Origin: Massilia sp. R2A-15
Lineage (GTDB): Bacteria; Pseudomonadota; Gammaproteobacteria; Burkholderiales; Burkholderiaceae_D
Length of the DNA stretch: 64,000 nt
Direction of reading: 5' to 3'
Assembly: GCF_030704305.1 (NCBI RefSeq)
Contig: NZ_CP131935.1
Coordinates: 1,488,001 to 1,552,000 of the forward strand
Shown here piece after piece: positions 23,643 to 33,073 of this stretch (the stretch's first letter is position 1; the number at the start of each line of letters is the position of its first letter). Both the position numbers and the translations under genes were made by a program. The notes below the pieces were generated by a model. That model was given only the letters and a program-made list of their open reading frames with translations, did not search any database and was not told where the DNA came from.

Positions 23643-24941
23643 ATGCACGCCGAAAAGATCATCGAACCCGAGCAGTCGCAGGAGCAGGAGCCGAACTGGC
23701 TCAGCAAGCTGGGCCCCGGACTCATCGCCGGCGCCGCCGACGATGACCCCAGCGGCATCGCCACCTATTCACAGGCCGGCGCCCAGTTCGGCTTCGGCAT
23801 GCTGTGGACCCTGGTCATCACCTACCCGCTGATGGTGGGCATCCAGATCGTCAGCGCGCGTATCGGCCGGGTCACCGGCCACGGCCTGGCCACCAATATC
23901 CGGCGCCACTATCCGGCATGGCTGCTGTATCCGATTGTCGGCCTGCTGCTGCTGGCCAACACGATCAACATCGCGGCCGACGTGGCGGCGATGGGCGACG
24001 CCATGAAGCTGGTCGCCGGCGGCCCGGCGCAGCTGTACGCGGTCGGCTTCGGCCTGGTGTCGGTGCTGCTGCAGGTGTTCATCCCGTACACTCGCTACGT
24101 CAGCGTGCTCAAGTGGCTGACGCTGGCCCTGCTGGCCTACGTCGCTACCGTGTTCGTCGTGCACATCCCGTGGGAACGGGTGGCGAAAGAAGCCGTGACG
24201 CTGCCCGCCTTGCCCTGGAAGCCGGCTTTCATCACCACAATTGTCGCGGTGTTCGGCACGACCATCAGCCCCTACCTCTTTTTCTGGCAGGCCTCGCAGG
24301 AAGTGGAGGAGCTGCGCGCCGACGACAGCGCGCATCCGCTGAAAAAGGCGCCCCGCGAAGCGCGCGCCGGCTTCAACCGGATCCGGCTCGACACCTACAT
24401 CGGCATGGGATTTTCCAACCTGGTCGCGTTCTTCATCATGCTGACCACCGCGGTGACGCTGCACCTGCACGGCATGACAGAGATCGAGACCTCGGCCCAG
24501 GCGGCCACCGCGCTGCGCCCGATCGCCGGCGATTTCGCCTTCATGCTGTTCGCGCTGGGAATCATCGGCACCGGCATGCTGGCCATTCCGGTGCTGGCCG
24601 GCTCGGCCGCGTACGCGATAGCGGGCGCCTTCAAGTGGAAGAACAGCCTGGAGCACGAGCCGCAGATGGCGCCCAAGTTCTACGGCATCATCGTGGTGGC
24701 GACGCTGGCCGGCGTCGGCCTGGTGTTCGCGCCGATCGATCCCATCAAGGCGCTGTACTGGAGCGCGGTGATCAACGGCGTCATTTCGATCCCGATCATG
24801 GCGGTGATGATGCTGATGGCGTCGCGCGTGGACGTCATGGGCCGCCTGGTGATCGCCCGGCGCCTGAAGGTGATCGGCTGGATGTGCACCGCGGTGATGG
24901 CCGCCGCGGTGACGGCGATGCTGGTGACCAATCTGGCCTAG
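23643..24941 (+). CDS. Nramp-related divalent metal transporter (DPSG variant)
   Basis: 432 residues from ATG 23643 with GGAG five bases upstream. About 11 membrane helices. The Nramp fold is recognised by LGPGLIAGAADDDPSGIATY: helix 1 carries DPSG (residues 35-38) where Mn/Fe-transporting Nramps have DPGN, and the helix-6 region differs from the usual metal-binding MPH motif. This puts the protein in an Nramp-related side branch, some members of which handle Mg2+ or non-metal substrates, so the ion is uncertain. It stands alone with repeats upstream and no adjacent metal regulator. Confidence 0.85.
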   Translation: MHAEKIIEPEQSQEQEPNWLSKLGPGLIAGAADDDPSGIATYSQAGAQFGFGMLWTLVITYPLMVGIQIVSARIGRVTGHGLATNIRRHYPAWLLYPIVGLLLLANTINIAADVAAMGDAMKLVAGGPAQLYAVGFGLVSVLLQVFIPYTRYVSVLKWLTLALLAYVATVFVVHIPWERVAKEAVTLPALPWKPAFITTIVAVFGTTISPYLFFWQASQEVEELRADDSAHPLKKAPREARAGFNRIRLDTYIGMGFSNLVAFFIMLTTAVTLHLHGMTEIETSAQAATALRPIAGDFAFMLFALGIIGTGMLAIPVLAGSAAYAIAGAFKWKNSLEHEPQMAPKFYGIIVVATLAGVGLVFAPIDPIKALYWSAVINGVISIPIMAVMMLMASRVDVMGRLVIARRLKVIGWMCTAVMAAAVTAMLVTNLA

Positions 24942-25054
24942 CGCCCGCGGCGTGCGACGCGATTCCGATAAGGTTTTTATACTGATAATTATATGGCTGT
25001 CATTGTTTGCCTTCGACCGGTGAATTACTGTTCCATTTTTGTCAGGTATATCGC

Positions 25055-27751
25055 ATGCGATCCCAGCGTGGCGTGGTCAAGCAGGGCGCCTTCCAGGCTT
25101 TTCCGGGCCTGGTCGAGAGCATCGTTGCGAACTCCGGCATCGTGGCCGCCTGCATGCTGGCGGCCCTGTTCTTCAGCCTGCTGAGCTGGGGTTTTCTGCT
25201 CGGCACCGTCAGGGCCGAGCGCGAAGCGGGCATCCGCGATTCCATGCAGCAAGCGTTGACCATGGCGCGCGCCTACTCCGAGCAGGCCGCCCGCGCCATC
25301 AACTCGCACGACCTGGTGCTGCGCCAGCTGCGCTACGGCTGGCGCCTGTCCGGCTATTCGCTCAAGCTCGACTCGACCGACGCGGCCACCCTGTATCGCG
25401 ACGCCGCCTTCTCCAACCTCGCCATTTTCGACCGCGACGGCAAGCTCGTCACCGCCATGAAGCCCGAACGGCTGCGCGCCAGCATTGCCGGCAGCGCTTT
25501 TTTCCGCGCGAACGCCGAGGCGCCGGCCGACCGGCTGGTGATCAGCCGCTCCGCCAACGGCTCCAGCCAGGGCAACGGTCTGCAATTTTCGCGCCCCTTG
25601 CTCGACCGCGACGGCCGCTTCGACGGCGTGGCGCTGCTGCAGGTGGACGCCGACGACCTGACCGTCAATTTCTTCCTGCACCGCTTCACGCCGGGCGGGG
25701 TGCTGGGCCTGTCGGCCGTCGGCGGGCCGCTGCTGGTCGCCGCCGCCGAACCGCGCGGCCCAACGCCGGTCAAGCTGCCCGCGCTGTCCGGCAACAACGG
25801 CGATTTTTTGGCCGGCAACGAAGGCGCGATGCTGGCCGCCGCCGGCTGGTTCGCCGACGGACGGCCGCGCTACCTGGGCTGGCACCGTGCCGGGCCGTAT
25901 CCGATGGTGGCCTTCATCGGCCTCGACCAGGAGCGCGCGATGGCGCCGTTCGCGGCGGAGCGCAAGCAGGCGATCGCCCAGGCCAGCGCGGCGACGGTGG
26001 TCCTGTTCGGCCTTGGCGCCGTGCTGGCCGGCTTCCTGCTGCGGCTGACCTGGCGCAAGCGCGAAAGCCAGCGCACCGGCGAGACCTACCGCATGGCCAC
26101 CGAGGGCAGCAGCGACGGCTTCTTCATCCTGGCCACGCTGTACAACGGCGCCGGCTCGGTGGACGATTTCGAGGTGATCGACTGCAACCAGCACGGAGCC
26201 GCGATCGTCCATCAGCGCCGCGAAACGCTGATCGGGCGGCGCTTCTCCGGCCTGTACCGCGACGACACCTTCTCGCGCGTGATGGAAGTGCTGCGAATCG
26301 CCGTCGAGACCGGCTCCTTTGACGGCGAGCTCGAATTCCATCCGGAGGGCTCGGACCGCTCGCGCTGGATGCATTTCAAGGCGGTGCGCTCCGATCAGAA
26401 GCTGGCGATCACCCTGCGCGACATATCCGAATCGAAGGCGCACGTGGCCGCGCTCGAGCACCGCAGCAACCACGACGCGCTGACCGGCCTGCCGAACCGG
26501 CACTGGCTGCAGTGGTATCTGCCGCAGGCGATCGTGCGCGCGCGCGACAGCCGCCAGACGCTGGCGCTGCTGTTCATCGACCTCGACGGCTTCAAGGCCG
26601 CCAACGACACCATGGGCCACGCCGCCGGCGACGAACTGCTGCGCCACGCGGCGCACCGCCTGAAGGAAGCGGTGCGCCCGCACGACAACGTGATCCGCAT
26701 CGGCGGCGACGAGTTCGTCGTCATCCTCGAGAACAACCTGCGCATCGAGGACACGGCGATCGTCGCCAAGCGCGTGATCCAGGCCTTCAAGCCGAAGTTC
26801 AAGCTGATCGGCGGCACCGCCGTGCTCGGCACGTCGATCGGCATCAGCAGTTTTCCCAGCGACGGCGACGACGCGGCCAGCCTGCTGCAGAACGCCGACG
26901 TGGCGATGTACTCGGTCAAGACCAGCGGCAAGGGCAGTTTCCGCTTCTTCGATCCCGAGTTCTACGAGGCGCTGCGGCGCGAGCTGGAGTATGAGCAGGA
27001 ATTGCGCATGGCGATCGAGAGCGACGAGTTCGTCATCCATTACCAGCCGCGCATGGACCTGGCCAGCAACCGCACCACCAGCATGGAGGCGCTGGTGCGC
27101 TGGCAGCATCCGGCCCGCGGCCTGCTCGAGCCGAAGGACTTCATCCCGCTGGCCGAAAAGACCGGCATGATCGTGCGCCTGGGCGAGCTGGTGCTGGTCA
27201 AGGTGTGCGAACAGCTGGCGCAGTGGGTGGCCAAGGAGGAGGGCGTGGTGCCGGTGTCGGTCAATATTTCCTCGCGCCAGTTCAACGAGACCGACATCGC
27301 GCGCATCTTCTCCTCCGCGATGGCGCGCCACAACATCCCCTCGCACCTGCTCGAAATCGAGCTAACCGAGTCGTCGATGATGGGCGGCGGCAGCCACGTG
27401 CTCGAATCGCTGTCGAAGATCCGCGACTTGGGCATCAAGCTGCTGGTCGACGATTTCGGCACCGGCTATTCTTCGCTGGCCCAACTGCAGCTGCTCGACT
27501 TCGACATCCTCAAGGTGGACAAGGCCTTCACCAGCCGCATCGAGCAGACCGAGCAGGGCAAGATCCTGTTTACCGCCATCATCACGATGGCGCACGCGCT
27601 GGGCATGCGGGTGGTGGCCGAGGGCGTCGAGACCAGCAGCCAGCTGGCGATCCTGCGCACGCTGGCCTGCGACGAGGTGCAGGGCTATTTCATCTCCTTC
27701 CCGCAGGCGGCGGCCTCGGCCCAGAGCCTGCTGCTTTCGCCGGCGGTGTAG
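25055..27751 (+). CDS. c-di-GMP enzyme: Cache-type sensor, PAS, GGDEF and EAL domains
   Basis: 898 residues from ATG 25055 (AGGT about 8 bases upstream). Membrane helices near 35-57 and 325-345 enclose a periplasmic PDC/Cache-like sensor. A PAS-like segment follows (about 355-460), then GGDEF with intact GGDEF at residues 550-554 and the upstream DLDGFKAANDTMGH, and an EAL domain with EAL at 678-680, SRQFNETD, ELTESSMM and the DDFGTGYSS loop. Both output motifs look catalytically complete, so the protein may make or degrade c-di-GMP depending on its signal. It is followed 115 bases later by a second protein of the same type. Confidence 0.93.
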   Translation: MRSQRGVVKQGAFQAFPGLVESIVANSGIVAACMLAALFFSLLSWGFLLGTVRAEREAGIRDSMQQALTMARAYSEQAARAINSHDLVLRQLRYGWRLSGYSLKLDSTDAATLYRDAAFSNLAIFDRDGKLVTAMKPERLRASIAGSAFFRANAEAPADRLVISRSANGSSQGNGLQFSRPLLDRDGRFDGVALLQVDADDLTVNFFLHRFTPGGVLGLSAVGGPLLVAAAEPRGPTPVKLPALSGNNGDFLAGNEGAMLAAAGWFADGRPRYLGWHRAGPYPMVAFIGLDQERAMAPFAAERKQAIAQASAATVVLFGLGAVLAGFLLRLTWRKRESQRTGETYRMATEGSSDGFFILATLYNGAGSVDDFEVIDCNQHGAAIVHQRRETLIGRRFSGLYRDDTFSRVMEVLRIAVETGSFDGELEFHPEGSDRSRWMHFKAVRSDQKLAITLRDISESKAHVAALEHRSNHDALTGLPNRHWLQWYLPQAIVRARDSRQTLALLFIDLDGFKAANDTMGHAAGDELLRHAAHRLKEAVRPHDNVIRIGGDEFVVILENNLRIEDTAIVAKRVIQAFKPKFKLIGGTAVLGTSIGISSFPSDGDDAASLLQNADVAMYSVKTSGKGSFRFFDPEFYEALRRELEYEQELRMAIESDEFVIHYQPRMDLASNRTTSMEALVRWQHPARGLLEPKDFIPLAEKTGMIVRLGELVLVKVCEQLAQWVAKEEGVVPVSVNISSRQFNETDIARIFSSAMARHNIPSHLLEIELTESSMMGGGSHVLESLSKIRDLGIKLLVDDFGTGYSSLAQLQLLDFDILKVDKAFTSRIEQTEQGKILFTAIITMAHALGMRVVAEGVETSSQLAILRTLACDEVQGYFISFPQAAASAQSLLLSPAV

Positions 27752-27808
27752 GTCGGCACGGCGCCCGGGGGCGGCCCGAAGCTGGGCGCAGCCGTGCCGG
27801 GGTGCGGG

Positions 27809-27822
27809 TTACAAGCGTGTAA
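27809..27822. promoter_or_regulatory. Palindrome TTACA-N4-TGTAA upstream of second GGDEF-EAL gene
   Basis: The dyad lies 45-58 bases before the ATG and is followed by an AT-rich AATATACACATCATC stretch. It shares both arms with the dyad at 8175-8190, so both may be sites for one regulator. Confidence 0.4.
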
Positions 27823-27866
27823 TATACACATCATCTCTTGCCAACCATGTCAGCCCGATATCAGCC

Positions 27867-30548
27867 ATGCCCTTGTCCAGCGTCCGCCCACCGAGTCCGA
27901 CGATCCGGCCCTATCCGCTGGCCCGGCTCGTGCTCGCTACCGCCGGGCTGATCGTCATCCTGATCGGGGCCACGGCGGCCGTGCTGCTGGTGAGCTATCG
28001 CGACACCTTGCGCCAGGAGCAGACCAACCTGCGCAACCTGTCGATCGCGTTCGCGGCCCAGACCTTCAGCGTGGCGCAGGGCGTGGACAACGTGATGCTG
28101 CAGGCCGAGCGCGCGCTGGCCAAGGCGGGCGGCCATGCGGCGCCGAACGTGCTGCTGAACTTCGCCGACAATCCGATGGCCCAGGAATACCTGCTGGGCA
28201 TCTACCTGTACGGCACGGACGGCAAACTGGTGGCCGACGCGGTGACGAGCAAGCCGACGCTGGTGCCGGCGCCCGCGCCGGAGCAGGTGCTCAAGGACAT
28301 CGGATCGAGCAAGGACGCGCTGCGCATCACCATCACCAACATCGATCCGGTCACCGGGCGCGGCATCGTCAACTTCACGCGGCCAATGGTCGATGCGGCG
28401 GGCGTTCGCACCGGCATCATCGTCGCCCAAGCCGATTCGGAGCGCTTCGAGCGGATCTACAGCCTGGTCGAACTGGGCAAGGGCGGCTCGGTAACCCTGT
28501 TCAACCGCGACGGCCGAATGCTGGTGCGCGGCCCGAACTTCCCCAAGGGGATCGGCCAGTACTTCACCGACACGCCGCTGTTCGCGCGCCACCTGCCGGC
28601 CAGCGACCGCGGCGCCTTCGCCGCGATCAGCCCGATCGACGGCAAGCCCCGGCTGTACGGCTACGACGCGGTGAGCAACTACCCGCTGGTGATCATCACC
28701 GGCATGGACCAGTCCGACGCGCTGGCGTCGTGGTACGGGCGGGTGTGGACGGCGGTGGTGTCCCTGCTGCTGGTATCGGCGATGGTGATCTTCCTCAGCT
28801 GGCGCGTGGCGCGGGACGCCGCCCGCAAATCCATCCTGATCGGCCAGCTGGCCGCGAGCGAAGCGCGCGAAAAGAAGAGCGCCGACTACCTGGCGGCGAT
28901 TTTGAATTCGGTCGGGACGCCGATCTGGGTGCTCGACAGCCGGCAGAAGATCGTCACGCTCAACGAGGCGTTCAGCCGCTTTGTCGGACGGCCCGCATCC
29001 CAGCTGGTCGGCAGCGACGAAAGCGCGGCGCTCGATCCGGCCACGGCGCGCGAGCGCGAAGGCCGCTATCGCGAGGTGCTGCGCGGCGCCCATACCAGCG
29101 AGGCGATCGCCGAGATCCGCGACGGCAGCGGCCAGGAGCGCACGGTGATCCAGCTCAGTTCGAAGCTGGTGGATGCGGCCGGCCAGGAGCAGATCGTCAG
29201 CGTGCTCACCGACATCACCGAGCGCCAGAAGGCCGAGCGGCGGCTCGCCTACGTGGCCAACTACGACCTGCTGACCGGCTTGCCGAACCGCGGCCAGTTC
29301 GGCCGGATGCTCGAGCAGAACCTGGCCGAGGCGGCGCAGCGCCACGCCTGCGTCGGCGTGCTGGTGGTGTCGCTCGAACGGGTGCAGGAAGTGAGCGACC
29401 TGCTTGGCCATGCGGCCGGCGACGAGGCGCTCAAGCAGATTGGCCAGGTGTTCCAGGCGCTGCTGCCGGGCGCCGCTGCCGTGGCGCGCACCAAGAGCAA
29501 TGAATTTGCGGTCGTGATCGAGGCGGAGAAGGGGCGCGACTTCCTCGAGCGCTACGCCATCGAGCTGCACCGAAAGCTGTCGGGTGCGCTGAAGGTGGGC
29601 GGGCGCGAGTTCTACCTGGGGCCGGTGATCGGCGTGTCGATCTTCCCCGAAGACGGCGACAACGCGGACGAATTGTTCCGGCGCGCCGACAGCGCCCTGA
29701 ACCGCACCGGCGTGGACATCGACGACACCATCCACTTCTATTCCGAACGCGCCCAGACCGACCTGGACGAGCGCCTGATGGTCGAGGCCCAGCTGCGCCG
29801 CGCGCTCGAACGCCACGAGTTCCACCTGCTGTACCAGCCGAAGGTGCACGCCGTCACCGGGCGAATCGGCGGCTTCGAGGCGCTGCTGCGCTGGACCAAC
29901 CCGGTGCTGGGCGAAGTGCCGCCGGCGCGCTTCATCGCGATCGCCGAGCGCACCGGCCTGATCATCCCGATCGGCGCCTGGGCGCTGCAGGAGGCGTGCC
30001 GCCAGCTGCAGGCGTGGAACCTGGCCGGGGTGGACGTCAAGGTGGCGGTGAACCTGTCGCCGCGCCAGTTCTCGCAGAAGGACCTGCTGTCGATGATTCG
30101 CCAGTGCGTCGAGCGCTGCGCGGTGCGTCCGGCCAGCCTGGAACTGGAGATCACGGAAAACGCGCTGATGAGCCGCGAGCACGAAGTCGACCGGCTGATG
30201 CACGAGATCCGCGCGCTGGGCGTCGAACTGTCGATCGACGATTTCGGCACCGGCTATTCCAGCCTGTCCTACCTCAAGCGCTTCCCGGTGCAGCGCCTGA
30301 AGGTCGACCGCGCCTTCATCCGCGACCTCGGCAAGGACGCCGACAGCGCCGCCATCGTGCGCTCGATCGTCAACCTGGCGCACGGCCTGAAACTGGGCGT
30401 GGTGGCCGAAGGCGTCGAAACGTCAGAACAGCTGGCGATCCTGCGCGCGATGGCGTGCGACGAATACCAGGGCTTCCTGTTCAGCCGCCCGATCGACGCC
30501 GGGGAAGCGCTGGCGCTGCTCGGCCAGAACCGCCTGGCGGCGGTGTAA
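27867..30548 (+). CDS. c-di-GMP phosphodiesterase: double-Cache sensor, PAS, degenerate GGDEF, EAL
   Basis: 893 residues. Membrane helices near 20-45 and 292-312 flank a large periplasmic double-Cache-like domain (SYRDTLRQEQTNLRNLS opening). A PAS domain (about 340-450) precedes a GGDEF domain in which the active loop reads KSNEF (residues 543-547) instead of GGDEF, so cyclase activity should be lost. The EAL domain is intact: EAL at 671-673, LSPRQFSQKD, LEITENALM and DDFGTGYSSLSYLKRFP. The likely net activity is hydrolysis of c-di-GMP to pGpG, with the GGDEF possibly binding GTP as a regulator. A dyad lies just upstream. Confidence 0.93.
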   Translation: MPLSSVRPPSPTIRPYPLARLVLATAGLIVILIGATAAVLLVSYRDTLRQEQTNLRNLSIAFAAQTFSVAQGVDNVMLQAERALAKAGGHAAPNVLLNFADNPMAQEYLLGIYLYGTDGKLVADAVTSKPTLVPAPAPEQVLKDIGSSKDALRITITNIDPVTGRGIVNFTRPMVDAAGVRTGIIVAQADSERFERIYSLVELGKGGSVTLFNRDGRMLVRGPNFPKGIGQYFTDTPLFARHLPASDRGAFAAISPIDGKPRLYGYDAVSNYPLVIITGMDQSDALASWYGRVWTAVVSLLLVSAMVIFLSWRVARDAARKSILIGQLAASEAREKKSADYLAAILNSVGTPIWVLDSRQKIVTLNEAFSRFVGRPASQLVGSDESAALDPATAREREGRYREVLRGAHTSEAIAEIRDGSGQERTVIQLSSKLVDAAGQEQIVSVLTDITERQKAERRLAYVANYDLLTGLPNRGQFGRMLEQNLAEAAQRHACVGVLVVSLERVQEVSDLLGHAAGDEALKQIGQVFQALLPGAAAVARTKSNEFAVVIEAEKGRDFLERYAIELHRKLSGALKVGGREFYLGPVIGVSIFPEDGDNADELFRRADSALNRTGVDIDDTIHFYSERAQTDLDERLMVEAQLRRALERHEFHLLYQPKVHAVTGRIGGFEALLRWTNPVLGEVPPARFIAIAERTGLIIPIGAWALQEACRQLQAWNLAGVDVKVAVNLSPRQFSQKDLLSMIRQCVERCAVRPASLELEITENALMSREHEVDRLMHEIRALGVELSIDDFGTGYSSLSYLKRFPVQRLKVDRAFIRDLGKDADSAAIVRSIVNLAHGLKLGVVAEGVETSEQLAILRAMACDEYQGFLFSRPIDAGEALALLGQNRLAAV

Positions 30549-32147
30549 TCAGGCCGCCGCGACCCGGTTGCGGCCTTCGGCCTTGGCGCGGTAGAGGCCG
30601 CGGTCGGCCGCTTCGACCAGCGCGCGCGGATGCTGGCCGCGCGCCGGCGTCAGCATGGCCACGCCGGCGCTGATCGAGACCACGCCGAACGGGCTGGCGC
30701 CGTGCGCGAACTTCAGCGCCGCGATCGCCGCACGCACCGATTCGGCTACCGCCAGCGCCCCTTCGAGCGAAGTCCCGGGCAGCAGGATCGCAAATTCCTC
30801 GCCGCCGAAGCGCGCCGCCAGGTCGCCCGGCCGGCGCGGGCCCGACTGCACCGCGTGGGCCACCATCTGCAGGCAGGCGTCGCCTTCGACGTGGCCGTGC
30901 AGATCGTTGAACTTCTTGAAGTAGTCCACATCGATCATCACCATCGCGATCGGCGACTGGTCGCGCAGCGCGCGCTTGAACTCGACGCCGAGGCGATGGT
31001 CGAAATGGCGCCGGTTCGCCAGGCCCGTCAGGCCGTCGGACAGGGCCAGCTTTTCCAGCGAGGCGTTGGTCGCTTCGAGCGCCGTCTGCGCCTGGCGCAG
31101 TTCGGCCTGCAGGCGGTCGCGCACGATCAGCTGGCGGATCAGGCGCAAACCGAGGGCGACCAGCATCGCAAGCAGCAGCAGCGTGCCGGCGGTGCCGGCA
31201 ATGGCCGTGCTGCGCCAGTGCGCCAGCACCTCGTGTTTCGACAGCGCCACCGCCACCATCAGCGGATAGCCGCGCAGGTGGTGGTAGGTGTAGAGGCGCT
31301 CGACGCCGTCCACGGCCGACACCAGGATCGCGCTGCCGCTTGCGCCGTTCTGCTGCCACAGCCGGAATACTGGGCCGTTACGCATGTCGCGGCCCAGGTC
31401 GGCCTCGTTGAAGGGGCGCCGCGTCAGCAAGCGGCCGGCGTCGTTCGACAGGAAGATCGCGCCCTGCGCGCCGATATCGAAACTGTCGTAGAACTGCTGG
31501 AAGAAATCGACCCGCACCGTGGCCAGCGCGACGCCGGCGAACGAGCCGTCCGCGTGGTTGAAGCGGCGCGACACCGGGATGACCCAGGCGCCGCTGGAAC
31601 GGCTGCGGACCGGGCTGCCGACGTGCAGCGCCAGGTCGGCGTGGGTGCGGTGGTAGATGAAATATTCGCGGTCGGCGTTGTTGACGCCGCGCGGCGGGGT
31701 GGCGAGCGAATTAAGCAGCCATTCGCCGTTGGCGTCGTACAGGAACAGGCCCTGCAGCGCTGGGGTGCGGCGCGCCATGTCGGCGAGGTAGGCCTGCAGG
31801 CGTTCCGGCTCGCGCGCCAGGCCGTCGTGCCCGACCTGTTCCAGCACGCCGGCCAGGATGGTATCGACCAGGTCGAACGAACTGTCGGCGTGGTTGGCCA
31901 GCGCGCGCGCCATGTTGACGGTATCGACTTTGCCTTCGCTGAGCGAGGTCTGGCGGGCCGACCAGATGCTCGCGCCCAATACGGCCAGCAGCGAGACGCA
32001 GACCAGCGCCAGGAACATGGTCGCGATGCGCGCGGCCGAGCTGCGTTTCCGCTGGGGCGGAGTGGCGGTCGACGGGGACGTAAGGGCCGGTTTCATGGCG
32101 AACGGCTGAAGCTCAAAAAACGGACGGGGGAAGGGTTGGACGTTCAT
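30549..32147 (-). CDS. Membrane diguanylate cyclase with Cache-type sensor
   Basis: 532 residues from ATG 32147, preceded by AGGA. Two membrane helices (about 40-63 and 315-340) bracket a PDC/Cache periplasmic sensor containing FLYDANGEWLLNS, YFIYHR and PVSRRFNHADGSFAG, the usual dCache_1 pattern. A short coiled segment (QAELRQAQTALEATNASLEKL) leads to the GGDEF domain with ALSDGLTGLANRRHF, DVDYFKKFNDLHGH and active site FGGEEF; no RxxD inhibitory site is obvious. It should synthesise c-di-GMP. It converges on the preceding phosphodiesterase gene with no gap, so the two opposite activities sit back to back. Confidence 0.93.
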   Translation of the reverse strand: MNVQPFPRPFFELQPFAMKPALTSPSTATPPQRKRSSAARIATMFLALVCVSLLAVLGASIWSARQTSLSEGKVDTVNMARALANHADSSFDLVDTILAGVLEQVGHDGLAREPERLQAYLADMARRTPALQGLFLYDANGEWLLNSLATPPRGVNNADREYFIYHRTHADLALHVGSPVRSRSSGAWVIPVSRRFNHADGSFAGVALATVRVDFFQQFYDSFDIGAQGAIFLSNDAGRLLTRRPFNEADLGRDMRNGPVFRLWQQNGASGSAILVSAVDGVERLYTYHHLRGYPLMVAVALSKHEVLAHWRSTAIAGTAGTLLLLAMLVALGLRLIRQLIVRDRLQAELRQAQTALEATNASLEKLALSDGLTGLANRRHFDHRLGVEFKRALRDQSPIAMVMIDVDYFKKFNDLHGHVEGDACLQMVAHAVQSGPRRPGDLAARFGGEEFAILLPGTSLEGALAVAESVRAAIAALKFAHGASPFGVVSISAGVAMLTPARGQHPRALVEAADRGLYRAKAEGRNRVAAA

Positions 32148-32378
32148 TATTTCCTCGCGTGGCAAATGGGTCAAAAGGCACGCGAGGATTGGGCGTGGCT
32201 TGACATGTTACCCCAGTTCGTTCACGCAGGAAACAAATTCCAACAGGAAATCGAAGTTTTCTTGACGTAATTGCGCGACGTTGGCGCTTGATCAACGCGG
32301 TACCGGGTTGCTTGTGTCAGTGAGCGCGCTGGCGCTGACGCGAGGACAGAGCGAAACGCACTGCGGCACGCGCAAGCG
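32148..32378. other. Intergenic start of AT-richer scar region
   Basis: About 230 bases with no supported gene. It includes the promoter side of the diguanylate cyclase gene. Base composition begins to fall from here to about 33.5 kb, in contrast with the very GC-rich flanks. Confidence 0.4.
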
Positions 32379-32678
32379 TTGCTGGTCAGCGAATTCCAGG
32401 AAATAAGCGCTTTACCCTATTCGGCAATAAAGCAGGGACCTGGTGGCATAATTGCAAACACGGCAACCTATACTCCAAATTCCAAGAATCCAACTGGCAT
32501 TGACGAAATCAAGCGTGTGGATGTCCGGTGGACCGAACAGAATACTCTGAGCAAGAACGGATCGGCTTGTCTGAATGGCAGACTTGACCCCGGGACCCCT
32601 ACGGGCGCACCAGACGAGACGGTGGTGCACGTGAAGGACGAGATAACTGGCAAAGACGTGAGGCCCAATGAAAAATGA
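32379..32678 (+). pseudogene. Possible C-terminal remnant of a polymorphic toxin
   Basis: An open frame of about 100 codons without a convincing start (only TTG at 32379, no ribosome site); the frame is open a little further upstream before a TGA at 32289. The downstream part reads NPTGIDEIKRVDVRWTEQ and LDPGTPTGAPDETVVHVKDE. It has lower GC than its neighbours and overlaps the first codons of an immunity-like broken gene, as toxin tails commonly do with their immunity genes. No toxin family could be recognised, so this is contextual inference. Confidence 0.35.
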
Positions 32679-33013
32679 CAGAGTTGCCCTTATTAGCGAA
32701 TTACTTAATTTATCACGGCCACTGGGCGAGCTGCAGCGAGCTATGGGTGAATTGGATTGGGATTATCAAGGTGCGCCGGTTGTATTGAACTGAGAACACA
32801 TTTTGAATGTGCTCCGCCGACACTTGACGGGAGGTGGATGCTTCGGCGATCGAGCTCTGGGCAAATTTGATTGAAAGCAGAGAGGACATCAATTTCGAAA
32901 ACGGTCGCGAAAAATGGGTCGCGAACGCAGTTTTTGAGCTTGCCAACCCTCTCTTCACTGAACCGCTCACATTACGAAGAGTCAGTAAGCTCGTAGGGGA
33001 AGGATCGAAGTGA
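32668..33013 (+). pseudogene. Broken immunity-like small gene (stop codon plus frameshift)
   Basis: ATG 32668 opens MKNDRVALISELLNLSRPLG, continuing to DWDYQGAPVVLN and an in-frame TGA after 42 codons. The same frame goes on EHILNVLRRHLTG and then a shift near 32833-32838 is needed to resume EVDASAIELWANLIESREDI, NFENGREKW and AVFELANPLFTEPLTLRRVS up to a TGA at 33011-33013. Joined, this gives a protein of about 115 residues resembling small conserved proteins that accompany polymorphic toxins (W-x-N-x-I-E-x-R-E-D-I-x-F-E, then E-L-A-N-P). Two independent lesions indicate a decayed gene, unless the sequence has errors. Confidence 0.6.
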
Positions 33014-33073
33014 ATCGTGCTGACTAAGTTGCCCAAAAAGTGGAGCCTAATCCATACAGGTGACGATTGAACT

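Noticed and set aside
25025..30383. Long minus-strand frames opposite the two GGDEF-EAL genes (773 and 840 codons)
   Set aside because: Composition mirrors the sense genes and no family motif is seen; they are shadows of the c-di-GMP enzymes.
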